Shown here in pieces: positions 16,641 to 24,684 of a DNA stretch of 59,152 nt; positions within the stretch are counted from its first letter, which is position 1, and each line of letters starts with the position of its first letter. Below the pieces are notes generated by a model that was not told where the DNA came from, did not search any database, and was given only the letters and a program-made list of their open reading frames with translations. Source of the stretch: an uncultured Oscillospiraceae bacterium (GTDB taxonomy: Bacteria > Bacillota > Clostridia > Oscillospirales > Oscillospiraceae); the NCBI GenBank assembly GCA_934546685.1, contig CAKTEB010000003.1, positions 1 to 59,152 on the forward strand, written 5' to 3'. Both the position numbers and the translations under genes were made by a program.

Positions 16641-16675
16641 AAAAGCAGCCGCGGAATTCTTCCGCAGCTGCTTTT
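16641..16675 (-). terminator. Terminator after first OYE gene
   Basis: AAAAGCAGC.CGCGGAA / TTCCGCAGCTGCTTTT hairpin, ten bases after the stop on the minus strand, followed by TTTTGTAAAAT in that direction. Confidence 0.8.
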
Positions 16676-16685
16676 CGCGCTATAA

Positions 16686-18629
16686 TTAAATTCTCGATGC
16701 GGCATCGTAGCCCGAGCGGGTCGCCCCCCGGACGTTCTTTGCCACCACGCAGTCGCCCACGGGCTCGAAGAACAGGCTCAGGCCCCGGAACCGCTCCGCC
16801 GCCTGGGCCCGGGCCTTCATGCCCGCCGCCAATACCACGGTATCCGCCGGGAGCACCGCCTTGTTGCCGTAGCCGTCCTCCACGGCCATGCCCTCCGGGG
16901 TGATGCCGGTACACTTCACGCCGCAGTAGCAGTCCACATATTCATTGAGATGCTCGATCAGCGCCTGCCGGGGAATGGAGTAGTCCTCCTGGGCCACGGT
17001 GGGGCCCATTTCCACAAGAGTCACCTGCTTGTGGAGATACATGGCCAGGTACAGCGCCGTCTCGCAGCCCACCAAGCCGCCGCCCAGCACCGCGATCCGC
17101 TGGCCCATATCCTCACCCCTCAGGCCCTTCTGGTAGCAGACCTCGGCGGTGATAACGTTGTCTCCGTTCACGCCAGGGATAGGCGGGATCACCGGATCGG
17201 CGCCCACTGCCGCAATCACCGCATCGGGCTCCATGGCCTCCACCATATCCGGAGTGGCCTCGGTGGACAGCTTCACCGTAACGCCCAGCTTGTCCAGCAT
17301 ATGGATCTGGTAGTCCATGAAGTTCTCCAGCACCTTCTTAAATTCCACCTGCCGGGAGAAGATCAGCTTGCCGCCCAGGTGATCCTCCTTCTCAAAGAGC
17401 GTCACCTGATGGCCCCGCTGGGCAGCCACCATGGCAGCCTCCATGCCCGCCGGGCCGCCGCCGATGACCACAACACTCCGCTTCTCCTTGGGCGGCTCCT
17501 CCAGGAGCTTTAGGCGGTACTCCCGGCCCACGGTGGGGTTCACGGAGCAGGCAAAGGCGGTGTTCCGGCCATAGTCCAGGCAGTGGAAGCACCGGATACA
17601 GGGGATGATCTCGTCCTCCCTGCCGTGGAGGGCCTTATCCGGCACAAAGGCATCGGAAATCGTGCCCCGGGCCATGGCCACAAGATCCGCGCCGCCGGTG
17701 GCAATGGTCTCCTCCATGAGCGCCGGATGCTGGAAGGCCCCCAGCGTCAGCACAGGGATCCGGATCTCTCCGCTCTGCTTCACCGCCCGGGCCAGATAGG
17801 CGTTGCAGCCTGCCGGCAGGAAGTTGTTGGGATGCATAATGTGCTCCGTCTCGCTGTAGAAGCTGCCGCAGGAGATATGGGCAATGTCGATCTTATCCTG
17901 CACCAGCTTCAGGAACTCCACGCAGTCCTCCGGGGTGAAGCCTCCGTCGGTGAGCTCGCTGCCGGAGATCCGGTACTCGATGAGCAGCTTCTTCCCCACC
18001 CGCTTCCGGATGGCGTCCAGGATCATCATGGGAAATTTCGCACGATTCTCCAGACTGCCGCCGAACTCGTCCTTCCGGGTGTTGAATTTGGGAGACAGCA
18101 TCTGGGACAGCACCAGGCCGTGGCCGCCGTGGATCAGGATCATATCAAAGCCGCAGTCCAGGGCCGCCTCCGCCGCGTCCGCATAGGAGGCCGCGATCCG
18201 CTCCATCACCGGTCGGGTCAGCTTGGGGTAGCGCTTACCGTGGCCGTTGACGGTGTAGGACACCAGATTATTGTTTTCGTCATAGCCGTGGTACTCAAAG
18301 GCCAGCAGCTCCAGGGAGATCTTGGCCCCGTAGTAGTGCACCGCATCGGTGAGCTGCCGCCACATCCGGTGGTTCTTCTGGGGAAAAATATTTTCGTGGG
18401 CGTGCACGTCGTCGTTTGGCCGGTAGATATCCATGTTCTGGGCGGAAAAGGTGATGTTGGCGCTGCCGCCCTTGGCCTTGTTGGCATAGTAGGCGATGAC
18501 CGCCTCGTTAGGGTACTCCTCCAGTCCCGCCAGCAGGTGGGTGCCCGCCGGAGCCGACCAGATCCGGTTCTTAAAGGTCACGCCTCCGATGGTGATGGGG
18601 GAAAACAGATGGGGATATTTCAGTTCCAT
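16686..18629 (-). CDS. Old Yellow Enzyme family flavo-iron-sulfur reductase (OYE-1)
   Basis: Multidomain enoate / 2,4-dienoyl-CoA reductase-type enzyme, 647 residues. An FMN TIM barrel (about 1-330) leads to a 4Fe-4S loop with cysteines in CIRCFHC and AFACSVNP (about 343-365) and a tandem FAD and NAD(P)H Rossmann domain with GGGPAGMEA (about 385) and GGGLVGCETA (about 525). The barrel's active-site loop is recognisable as IHGGHGLVLSQMLSP followed by DEFGGSLENR, so catalytic histidines are kept. BaiCD, BaiH, enoate reductase and NADH oxidases share this layout. ATG 18629 has GGAGG eight bases before. It has its own promoter but follows OYE-2 on the same strand. The substrate is probably a small unsaturated ketone or acid (inferred). 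Confidence 0.92.
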   Translation of the reverse strand: MELKYPHLFSPITIGGVTFKNRIWSAPAGTHLLAGLEEYPNEAVIAYYANKAKGGSANITFSAQNMDIYRPNDDVHAHENIFPQKNHRMWRQLTDAVHYYGAKISLELLAFEYHGYDENNNLVSYTVNGHGKRYPKLTRPVMERIAASYADAAEAALDCGFDMILIHGGHGLVLSQMLSPKFNTRKDEFGGSLENRAKFPMMILDAIRKRVGKKLLIEYRISGSELTDGGFTPEDCVEFLKLVQDKIDIAHISCGSFYSETEHIMHPNNFLPAGCNAYLARAVKQSGEIRIPVLTLGAFQHPALMEETIATGGADLVAMARGTISDAFVPDKALHGREDEIIPCIRCFHCLDYGRNTAFACSVNPTVGREYRLKLLEEPPKEKRSVVVIGGGPAGMEAAMVAAQRGHQVTLFEKEDHLGGKLIFSRQVEFKKVLENFMDYQIHMLDKLGVTVKLSTEATPDMVEAMEPDAVIAAVGADPVIPPIPGVNGDNVITAEVCYQKGLRGEDMGQRIAVLGGGLVGCETALYLAMYLHKQVTLVEMGPTVAQEDYSIPRQALIEHLNEYVDCYCGVKCTGITPEGMAVEDGYGNKAVLPADTVVLAAGMKARAQAAERFRGLSLFFEPVGDCVVAKNVRGATRSGYDAASRI

Positions 18630-18664
18630 ATACACGGCCTCCGATGTTCATTTTCATTTGACTT

Positions 18665-18693
18665 ATCATAGCACACCCGGCGGGCAGGGACAA
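18665..18693 (-). promoter_or_regulatory. Promoter of OYE-1
   Basis: On the minus strand TTGTCC, 17-base spacer, TATGAT with a TGTGC extension. It overlaps an imperfect GC-rich hairpin (18676-18706) lying after the OYE-2 stop. Confidence 0.55.
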
Positions 18694-18723
18694 GCCCCGT
18701 CCGCCGGAATCAGTTTACATAAT

Positions 18724-20709
18724 TTACAGCAGCATTGCCTTGGAGAAGGCGTCCCGCATGCCCCGCTGGATGTTGCCATCCCGGTTGGCGTCGCCGATCA
18801 CAAAGAACTTAGGCACGATGCCCGCAAAGCGCAGTGCCTCGTCCACGTTGGGGTTCATGCCGCCGGAGATGATGACGCTGTCGCCGGACACGGTCTTCTC
18901 CTCCCCGTCCTGGAGATAGGTGACGGTATTGCCCTCCACCTTCACAGTGGTGGCATTTAGGATGCCACGGATCCCCTCATACTTCTCCCAGGCGGGGGCC
19001 ATATGGGTGCGTCCGTCGGGCTCGGTCTTGATCCAGGCCATGGTGATATAGTGGAGGTGGCTGGCGTCCTTGGCCAGCTCGTCCTGCCGGGTCAGCAGCG
19101 TCACGTCATGGCCGTTCTCCGCCAGATACATGGCGGTTTCAATGGCGGTCTCACTGCCGCCGATACACACCACATGGCGGCCCAGCTCCTGCTCATGGCC
19201 ATAGACGTCCAGGCAGACCTTATACTCGGGCTTTACCTGGCCGTTTTCGTCCCGGAGTCCGTCAATCTTCGGTACATTGGGGGTAGCGCCGGTGGCCGCC
19301 AGCACCGCGTCAAAGCCGCCCGCGCTGAGCTTCTGAGGGGTGGCCTCGGTATTCATGAGCACCTTCACGCCCACCTGGCCCATACGCCGGATCAGATAGG
19401 CCTTGAAGTTTTTGAGGGGCCACTTGAAGCTGGAGTAGTCGCTGTGGATCAGCTGACCGCCCAGATAATCGGTCTTCTCAAACAGGGTCACGTCATGGCC
19501 CCGCTCTGCCGCCACAATGGCCGCCTTCATGCCCACGGGGCCGCCGCCGATGACCGCCACCTTCTTGGATGCGGTATCCTGATCCACCATCTTGCCCACC
19601 TTGTGGGCGATGCCCTGGATGGGGTTCACGGAGCAGAAGGTCATATAGGGAGCGGACATGGTGCCGTGGCACTTGTTGCACCACAGGCAGGGTACCACAT
19701 CCTCGCCTCGGCCCTCATAGAGCTTCTTGCCGTACTCGGGATCGCACATAAAGGCCCGGGCCATGCCGATCATGTCGCACTTGCCCTCTTTGATGTAGGC
19801 GTTGATCTCCTCGGGATCCTGGAAGCCACCCACTGGCTCCGTGAGGATCTTACATCCTGCCGCCTTGATGGCCTCGGAATACCGGATGGTCTCATGCTCG
19901 CCCTTCTTGAAGGTAAAGCCCGTGGGATGGGACTTGGTCATGTCGCACTCCCGGAGCTGGAGAATGTCCGCCACGTCCTCGATGCACTTGGCAAATTCAA
20001 TGGTATCTTCCAGGGTGTAGCCCTTGGCGCCGCCCACATAGCCGTTGGGCTGCTCACCGGCCACGCAGAGCTCTACAATAAAGCTCTTGCCGAAGCGCTT
20101 CTTTACCGCTGCCAGGGTCTCGTGGAGGAACCGCACCCGGTTCTCCATGGAGCCGCCGTACTCGTCGGTGCGCAGATTGGGATAGAGCAGCATCTCTACC
20201 CGCATGGCCACGCCGTCGTAGCCGAAGTCCTTGAACAGCTGGAGCTTCTGGAGGAAGGTCTCGATGACCTCAGGCATCATCTCCTTGGGCAGCATCTTCA
20301 CGGGCTTCCCCGCCATGCCCGGAGGGCCAAAGGCCTTGCCGTCAAAGGAATAGCCGTCGGGATATTTGATATCCGTGTTCACCAGCAGCTTGGAGCCGTA
20401 GAAATGCACGTCATCAGCCATCTGGGTAAAATAGTTATAGGTGCCGGGATCGGTGTAGTCGAAATTCTGCATCCGCTTGGCGTCCTCCACCGGCGCAGAG
20501 CGCTGATTGGGGTTCGACCACTCCGCCAGGGTAATGATAGCCGCGCCGTTCCGGGCCAGGCCGCCCATAAAGGTCATAAAGCTGTCGGCGGGATAGGTCT
20601 CCGGCCCCTGGAGAAAATGGGGAGAGGCGTTGGGATACATGGTACGGTTCTTGATGACCGCGTCCCCAATGCGGATGGGGCTCAGCAGCGCGTCATAACG
20701 GTAGCTCAT
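18724..20709 (-). CDS. Diverged Old Yellow Enzyme family reductase (OYE-2)
   Basis: Same architecture as OYE-1, 661 residues. A TIM barrel is followed by the iron-sulfur loop CLWCNKCHGTMSAPYMTFCSVNP (in outline CxxCxxC...C), then FAD (GGGPVGMKAAIVAAERG) and NAD(P)H (GGSETAIETAMYLAENG) domains. Two things are odd. The catalytic loop that normally reads HxxHGYL..QFLSP is replaced by a shorter MRVEMLLYPNLRTDEYGGSMENR-type segment with no histidine, and the second Rossmann motif is GGSETA in place of GGGxxG. It may be a non-canonical enzyme or a partner subunit for OYE-1. ATG 20709 follows AAAGGAG. It lies downstream of a strong terminator, so its expression may depend on read-through from the beta-helix gene. 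Confidence 0.9.
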   Translation of the reverse strand: MSYRYDALLSPIRIGDAVIKNRTMYPNASPHFLQGPETYPADSFMTFMGGLARNGAAIITLAEWSNPNQRSAPVEDAKRMQNFDYTDPGTYNYFTQMADDVHFYGSKLLVNTDIKYPDGYSFDGKAFGPPGMAGKPVKMLPKEMMPEVIETFLQKLQLFKDFGYDGVAMRVEMLLYPNLRTDEYGGSMENRVRFLHETLAAVKKRFGKSFIVELCVAGEQPNGYVGGAKGYTLEDTIEFAKCIEDVADILQLRECDMTKSHPTGFTFKKGEHETIRYSEAIKAAGCKILTEPVGGFQDPEEINAYIKEGKCDMIGMARAFMCDPEYGKKLYEGRGEDVVPCLWCNKCHGTMSAPYMTFCSVNPIQGIAHKVGKMVDQDTASKKVAVIGGGPVGMKAAIVAAERGHDVTLFEKTDYLGGQLIHSDYSSFKWPLKNFKAYLIRRMGQVGVKVLMNTEATPQKLSAGGFDAVLAATGATPNVPKIDGLRDENGQVKPEYKVCLDVYGHEQELGRHVVCIGGSETAIETAMYLAENGHDVTLLTRQDELAKDASHLHYITMAWIKTEPDGRTHMAPAWEKYEGIRGILNATTVKVEGNTVTYLQDGEEKTVSGDSVIISGGMNPNVDEALRFAGIVPKFFVIGDANRDGNIQRGMRDAFSKAMLL

Positions 20710-20731
20710 AGGGATAACTCCTTTCCTTTTC

Positions 20732-20763
20732 AAAAAGCGGAGTGCCGCGGCGCGGCACTCCGC
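20732..20763 (-). terminator. Intercistronic terminator between beta-helix gene and OYE-2
   Basis: Perfect GCGGAGTGCCGCG / CGCGGCACTCCGC hairpin (20737-20763) followed on the minus strand by TTTTT. It lies nine bases after the beta-helix stop codon and 23 before the OYE-2 start, leaving no room for a separate promoter after it. Confidence 0.85.
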
Positions 20764-20771
20764 AAATTCAC

Positions 20772-22535
20772 TTATGCAACAGTGAGAACGATCTTGCCGG
20801 TGTAGGTGCCAGGTACGATGGCGGTCTCCTTGCCGTCCACGGTCATGGTCAGGGTCTTGCCCTCCACGGCCTGAACCTTTGCGCCCTCGGCAATGGTCAG
20901 CCCGCTCAGATAGCAGGTCTTGTCCACCGTCCACTGGGATGCGGCATCAAAGCTGGCCTTGGTGCCCTTGTCCTTCTCCACAGGCTCCAGGGTGTCGTCC
21001 ACCAGACCGATAAGCCACCATTTGCTCTCCTCAGGCTCACCCTGGGTATGGGCGGCTTTGCCGGTGGAAATGGCGCCGGTGATCGCAGAGCCCTTGAAGT
21101 CCAGAATCATCTCATGATCCTCAGCCTGGGCGTTGATGATATCGCCAGTGAGCTTGCAGCCAGTGAAGTGCACCTCAACCTCATCATGGGCGGGGCCCAT
21201 ATCCGGCATAGCGGGCATACCAGCGGGGCCGCCGGGACCACCGGGGCCGCCAGGGCCGCCAGGACCACCGGGACCGCCGGGGCCGCCAGGACCACCGGGA
21301 CCGCCAGGACCACCGGGACCGCCAGGGCCGCCAGGGCCACCGGGACCACCAGGACCACCGGGACCGCCAGGGCCGCCTGCGGGCATGGGGCCCATGTTGG
21401 GATCATCGTTGGGGAAGGCCTCCAGGATCACGCCGATCTTGCTGTTCAGCTCGGAATCGGAGATATTCATGGTAACGCCCCGGCCCTTGACCTGGAGCAC
21501 AGCACGATCCGTGTTGAACACAGTGCCCTTGTCCACGGTCAGAGTGCCCTGGCCATTGCCGCCGTGGCACATAACGCCCACCTTCTTGGAGTTCACGGTG
21601 CAGCCGGTGAAGGTGGCGTTGCCCTCCATGCACATGATGACCGGGTAGTTGCCCATGTTCAGGGTGCAGCCGGTGAACTGATCCAGGCAGTTGCCAATGG
21701 AGTAAGCGCCGTAGCCGGTGTTCTCAGACTCCAGCAGGCAGTCGTTGAGATACAGCCGTGCCTTCTTGGTGGCATCGGTGGACATACAGCCCCAGTTCTC
21801 GCACTTGATATGGCAGCGGTTGTAGGTAGCGGTGGCAGAGTCCACTAGGTTGGTGGCGCGCACCCGACCAGTGAGGCCCAGCATCCACGGCACCTTGGTC
21901 ATGCCGGAGACATTGTTGGGCTTGGCGCCGTCCTTCACAAACAGCTCGGAATCGTTGACCTCCAGAGTTGCTTCCTCGCGACCCACCACGGTAACGCGGA
22001 TGGAGCCCACGGAGCTGATCTTGGCCCGGTTTACGGTCACATGGGAGGTACCGGCAGCGGTGATGCCAGCGCCGTGGCCCACGAAGTCGTTGCCGCCGTT
22101 GCCGTTGAGGGTCATGGTGGCGTCGTTGATGGTCACCACGCTGTCACCGTCCACATAGACGCCGCCGAAGTTATCGGCCTGGGAGTCGATGGTCAGGCCG
22201 TCCACAGTGGTATCGGTGACGGTGCCGGCCAGCACAGCCGCGGAAACGGACTTCTCGGGAACATACTTGCCCCCGGAGATCACAACAGCGTTGGCCATCT
22301 CAAAATGATCCACCTTGCCGTGGTTCTCATAGTCCACCTGGACCGCGTCGGAAACGGTCAGAACCACATCGCCGGTGTAGGTGCCGGGCTCGATCTGCCG
22401 GTTCACGCCGTCCACAGTCAGGGTCAGGCACTTGCCCGCAGGGGCAGAAAGGACAGCCTCAGGGGCGATGGTCAGGGAAGAAACCTTCTCTGTTGCCTCG
22501 GCCACATAGCTGCCGCTGATGTTTTTTTCGTTCAT
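20772..22535 (-). CDS. Leaderless beta-helix protein with collagen-like Gly-Gly-Pro segment
   Basis: A 587-residue protein of unknown role. Residues about 17-62 form a module (SLTIAPEAVLSAPAGK..LTLTVDG...IEPGTYTGDVVLTV) that recurs at the C-terminus, about 545-587 (GLTIAEGAKVQAVEGK..LTMTVDG...IVPGTYTGKIVLTV). Between them is a long run of short beta-strand repeats rich in Gly, Thr, Asn and Val, typical of right-handed beta-helices (VTINDATMTLNG, ATFTGCTVNSKKVGV), with many cysteines. Residues about 386-438 are (Gly-Gly-Pro)n. There is no signal peptide, membrane helix or sortase motif, so it looks cytoplasmic. ATG 22535 follows AAAGGAG. A strong promoter precedes it, and the two OYE genes follow, which suggests a scaffold or substrate-holding role for them (inference). 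Confidence 0.82.
   Translation of the reverse strand: MNEKNISGSYVAEATEKVSSLTIAPEAVLSAPAGKCLTLTVDGVNRQIEPGTYTGDVVLTVSDAVQVDYENHGKVDHFEMANAVVISGGKYVPEKSVSAAVLAGTVTDTTVDGLTIDSQADNFGGVYVDGDSVVTINDATMTLNGNGGNDFVGHGAGITAAGTSHVTVNRAKISSVGSIRVTVVGREEATLEVNDSELFVKDGAKPNNVSGMTKVPWMLGLTGRVRATNLVDSATATYNRCHIKCENWGCMSTDATKKARLYLNDCLLESENTGYGAYSIGNCLDQFTGCTLNMGNYPVIMCMEGNATFTGCTVNSKKVGVMCHGGNGQGTLTVDKGTVFNTDRAVLQVKGRGVTMNISDSELNSKIGVILEAFPNDDPNMGPMPAGGPGGPGGPGGPGGPGGPGGPGGPGGPGGPGGPGGPGGPGGPGGPGGPGGPAGMPAMPDMGPAHDEVEVHFTGCKLTGDIINAQAEDHEMILDFKGSAITGAISTGKAAHTQGEPEESKWWLIGLVDDTLEPVEKDKGTKASFDAASQWTVDKTCYLSGLTIAEGAKVQAVEGKTLTMTVDGKETAIVPGTYTGKIVLTVA
21226..21380. repeat. Gly-Gly-Pro-encoding 9-base repeat
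   Basis: About 155 bases of imperfect nine-base units (CCGCCGGGA, CCACCGGGG, CCGCCAGGG and variants on the plus strand) encoding around seventeen Gly-Gly-Pro triplets in the beta-helix protein. Glycine at every third place permits a collagen-like or polyglycine-II-like fold. Confidence 0.88.
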
Positions 22536-22625
22536 GGGAAACTCTCCTTTTGGCGCTGGGCGCCTGGACTCGATATGGGGCATAGCGCCGAACCCGTTCC
22601 GGCCACCCTCTATTATCTGATAAAA

Positions 22626-22654
22626 AGTATAGGGGTCGAAACAATCCATGTCAA
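22626..22654 (-). promoter_or_regulatory. Strong promoter of the beta-helix/OYE-2 transcript
   Basis: On the minus strand a perfect TTGACA, 17-base spacer and TATACT. The -35 lies inside CACTTGACATG, an 11-base word identical to one arm of the palindrome at the HTH gene (10802-10812). Confidence 0.8.
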
Positions 22655-22684
22655 GTGAATGGGTACAAATCCAACGAAATAGTC

Positions 22685-22712
22685 AAAATGCGGTGCGTTT
22701 CCGCACCGCATT
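22685..22712 (-). terminator. Terminator after patatin gene
   Basis: AAATGCGGTGCG / CGCACCGCATTT perfect stem with a four-base loop, continued by a T-rich run on the minus strand. Confidence 0.85.
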
Positions 22713-22737
22713 TGCCCTTTGCCTCCGGTATGTTCCC

Positions 22738-23589
22738 TCAGCCCTCCAGATAGTCTCGGAGCTGGCGTTCCCGGGCGCGCACCTGATCTACGCCAGACTG
22801 CCACAGGGCCCGGATCTTCTCCAGATTTTTCTCGGTGCGGGAGAAGCCCTCGGTATTGTAGGGCAGGAACAGGAAGATGTCCCCTCGCTTCTCCAGCTCC
22901 ATGAGCTCCTGGCGCTCCCGGTTATAGACCTCCGCCCGCTGCTTCAGGGCGTCCACAAAATGGGGATACTTCTTATACATCCGTGCCGCCGCGGCCAGAA
23001 GCTTTTCCTGCTTTTTCTCATAGGCCCGCTCCCGGGTGGCCACCACGATCACCTTATCACAGCCCGCATCCAATACCCGCCGGTAGGGGATGGGATCCAC
23101 CACGCCGCCGTCCATGCACTGAATTCCGTCGGCCTCGATGACGGGAAACAGCATCGGGAGGGCGCAGGTGGCCCGGAGGGCCATGAACTTCTCGTCCCGT
23201 TTGGGGATGGTCAGATAGGCGGGCTTCCCGGTCTCCACATCCGTAACCACCGCCTCCGCCGTGCCGGAATAGGCCGCAAAGGTCTCGTAGTCAAAGGGAA
23301 TGAGCTTGTTGGGGATCTCATCGTAGACAAAGTCCAGGTTGAAATAGCAGCTGTTCAGGGGATTGAGCATATGGCTCGAGCCCATATACCGGTCGTCGTT
23401 CACATATTTCTCCAGGATCTCGAGGTTCCGTCCCCGCTGCCGGGAGAGATAGCTGACCCCGTAGGCAATGCCTGCGGAAACACCGGTCACATGATCCGCC
23501 ATGATATCAAGATCCAGCAGGCCGTCACATACGCCTGCGGAAAAGATCGTCCGATTTGCGCCGCCCTCCAGGGCAAGTCCCAGTTTCAT
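22738..23589 (-). CDS. Patatin-like phospholipase
   Basis: Ser-Asp dyad acyl hydrolase of the patatin (RssA/YjjU-like) family, 283 residues. The oxyanion-hole segment GLALEGGANRTIFSAGV is at about residues 4-20, the nucleophile elbow GVSAG is near 42, and the catalytic Asp is in MDGGVVDPIPY near 155. It is cytoplasmic, with no signal peptide, and probably acts on membrane phospholipid or acyl esters. The start ATG 23589 is chosen for GGAAAGGAAG eight bases before; an in-frame ATG at 23616 lies in that site's upstream region. It has its own terminator, so it is not in the same transcript as the beta-helix gene. Confidence 0.92.
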   Translation of the reverse strand: MKLGLALEGGANRTIFSAGVCDGLLDLDIMADHVTGVSAGIAYGVSYLSRQRGRNLEILEKYVNDDRYMGSSHMLNPLNSCYFNLDFVYDEIPNKLIPFDYETFAAYSGTAEAVVTDVETGKPAYLTIPKRDEKFMALRATCALPMLFPVIEADGIQCMDGGVVDPIPYRRVLDAGCDKVIVVATRERAYEKKQEKLLAAAARMYKKYPHFVDALKQRAEVYNRERQELMELEKRGDIFLFLPYNTEGFSRTEKNLEKIRALWQSGVDQVRARERQLRDYLEG

Positions 23590-23724
23590 CGCCGCATCTT
23601 CCTTTCCGTTCTGCATGATATCCTTATTATACGCCCAACGCTCCTAAGATGTAAGAATATTTTTTGAACATTGCAGGTATATTCTGCCACCCCGCCGTCC
23701 ATAATAGCCTCGGAGGTGCAGAAT

Positions 23725-24420
23725 ATGCAACATGACAACAATAAAAAACGCTTTGCTGGCAAGGGCTACTACATAGCCCTAATCGCCTGCATCGCAGCAG
23801 TCGGAATTTCAGGCTATGTATTCGTACAGACCGCACGGGATTCGGCCCTGGAGACCAGCGCCGCGGCGACCATCTCCCCCGCCGTCAGTGCCCAGGCCTC
23901 TGCGGCTCCCAAGGACAGCAAAAAGCCCGTGGAAACCGCCGTCCCCTCCCAGGCCCCCGCAGCCGCTGACAAAATGGAGGATTCCTATGAGTCCACCGGC
24001 ACGGAAAGCGCGGCCCAGTGGCCCCTGGAGGGCGAGGTGCTCTCCGCCTTCAGTGAGGACACCCTGAGCTACAGCCAGACCATGGCGGACTGGCGCACCC
24101 ATGCGGGCGTGGATATCGCCGCCCAGCAGGACGCACCGGTGATGGCCGTCCAGAGCGGCACCGTTACCGCCGTCTATGAGGACGACTATCTGGGCTCCGT
24201 GGTGGTGATCTCCCATTCGGACGACTATTCCACCCTCTACGCCAACCTGTCCAAGACCCCCGCGGTGGTAGTGGGCGACACTGTTGCCGCCGGTGATGTC
24301 ATCGGTCAGGTGGGCGCCACCGCTCTGCTGGAGACCGCAGAGCCGGAGCATCTCCACTTTGAGGTGCTCTCCAAGGGCAAGAACGTGGATCCCATGGACT
24401 TTCTGCCCGAGGCCTCCTGA
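23725..24420 (+). CDS. M23 (LytM) domain membrane protein, SpoIIQ-like
   Basis: Membrane-anchored peptidoglycan-peptidase-fold protein, 231 residues. A single N-terminal membrane helix (about 13-33, YYIALIACIAAVGISGYVFV) is followed by an Ala/Ser/Pro-rich linker and a C-terminal LytM domain (about 115-225). Zinc ligands are seen as HAGVDIA and HLHFE, so the site looks intact. The size, layout and THAGVDIAAQQ..V..SGTV wording resemble clostridial SpoIIQ, the mother cell/forespore channel component in sporulation, though a vegetative endopeptidase is possible. CGGAGG lies eight bases before ATG 23725. Confidence 0.85.
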   Translation: MQHDNNKKRFAGKGYYIALIACIAAVGISGYVFVQTARDSALETSAAATISPAVSAQASAAPKDSKKPVETAVPSQAPAAADKMEDSYESTGTESAAQWPLEGEVLSAFSEDTLSYSQTMADWRTHAGVDIAAQQDAPVMAVQSGTVTAVYEDDYLGSVVVISHSDDYSTLYANLSKTPAVVVGDTVAAGDVIGQVGATALLETAEPEHLHFEVLSKGKNVDPMDFLPEAS

Positions 24421-24433
24421 CCGCATAGGAAAA

Positions 24434-24470
24434 CGCCGCAGACCGGGGACCAGCCGGCTGCGGCGCTTTC
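24434..24470 (+). terminator. Hairpin after M23 gene
   Basis: CGCCGCAG / CTGCGGCG stem with a second inner CCGG/CCGG pairing and a weak CTTTCC tail. Probable terminator. Confidence 0.6.
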
Positions 24471-24617
24471 CATAAAAGAGAGAGAAAATGAAAGCCAGTA
24501 CATTTTGTACTGTGCTCCTATCATAATGGCGCTGTTTGTGGTTTCCTTGACAGAATTGTGGCGGTTTTGTAAACAATGCGGAGCCCTGGTCTCGTCAAAA
24601 TTCTTCCCAGTGCCCCA

Positions 24618-24646
24618 TTGACACTTTGCCGATTTGATGTCATAAT
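24618..24646 (+). promoter_or_regulatory. Promoter of proBA
   Basis: Perfect TTGACA at 24618-24623, 17-base spacer, CATAAT at 24641-24646, giving a leader of only about 30 bases. The 150 bases upstream show no other signal. Confidence 0.7.
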
Positions 24647-24684
24647 GAAGTATTATACCACATAGAAAGCGGGTACATCCGATC

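Noticed and set aside
21133..21648. Plus-strand Pro-Gly-Pro collagen-like frame
   Set aside because: Shadow of the Gly-Gly-Pro segment on the opposite strand; no start signal and no conserved flanks.
24421..24684. Proline-rich leader peptide attenuator before proBA
   Set aside because: The promoter at 24618-24646 leaves only about 30 transcribed bases before proB, too short for a leader peptide and terminator.
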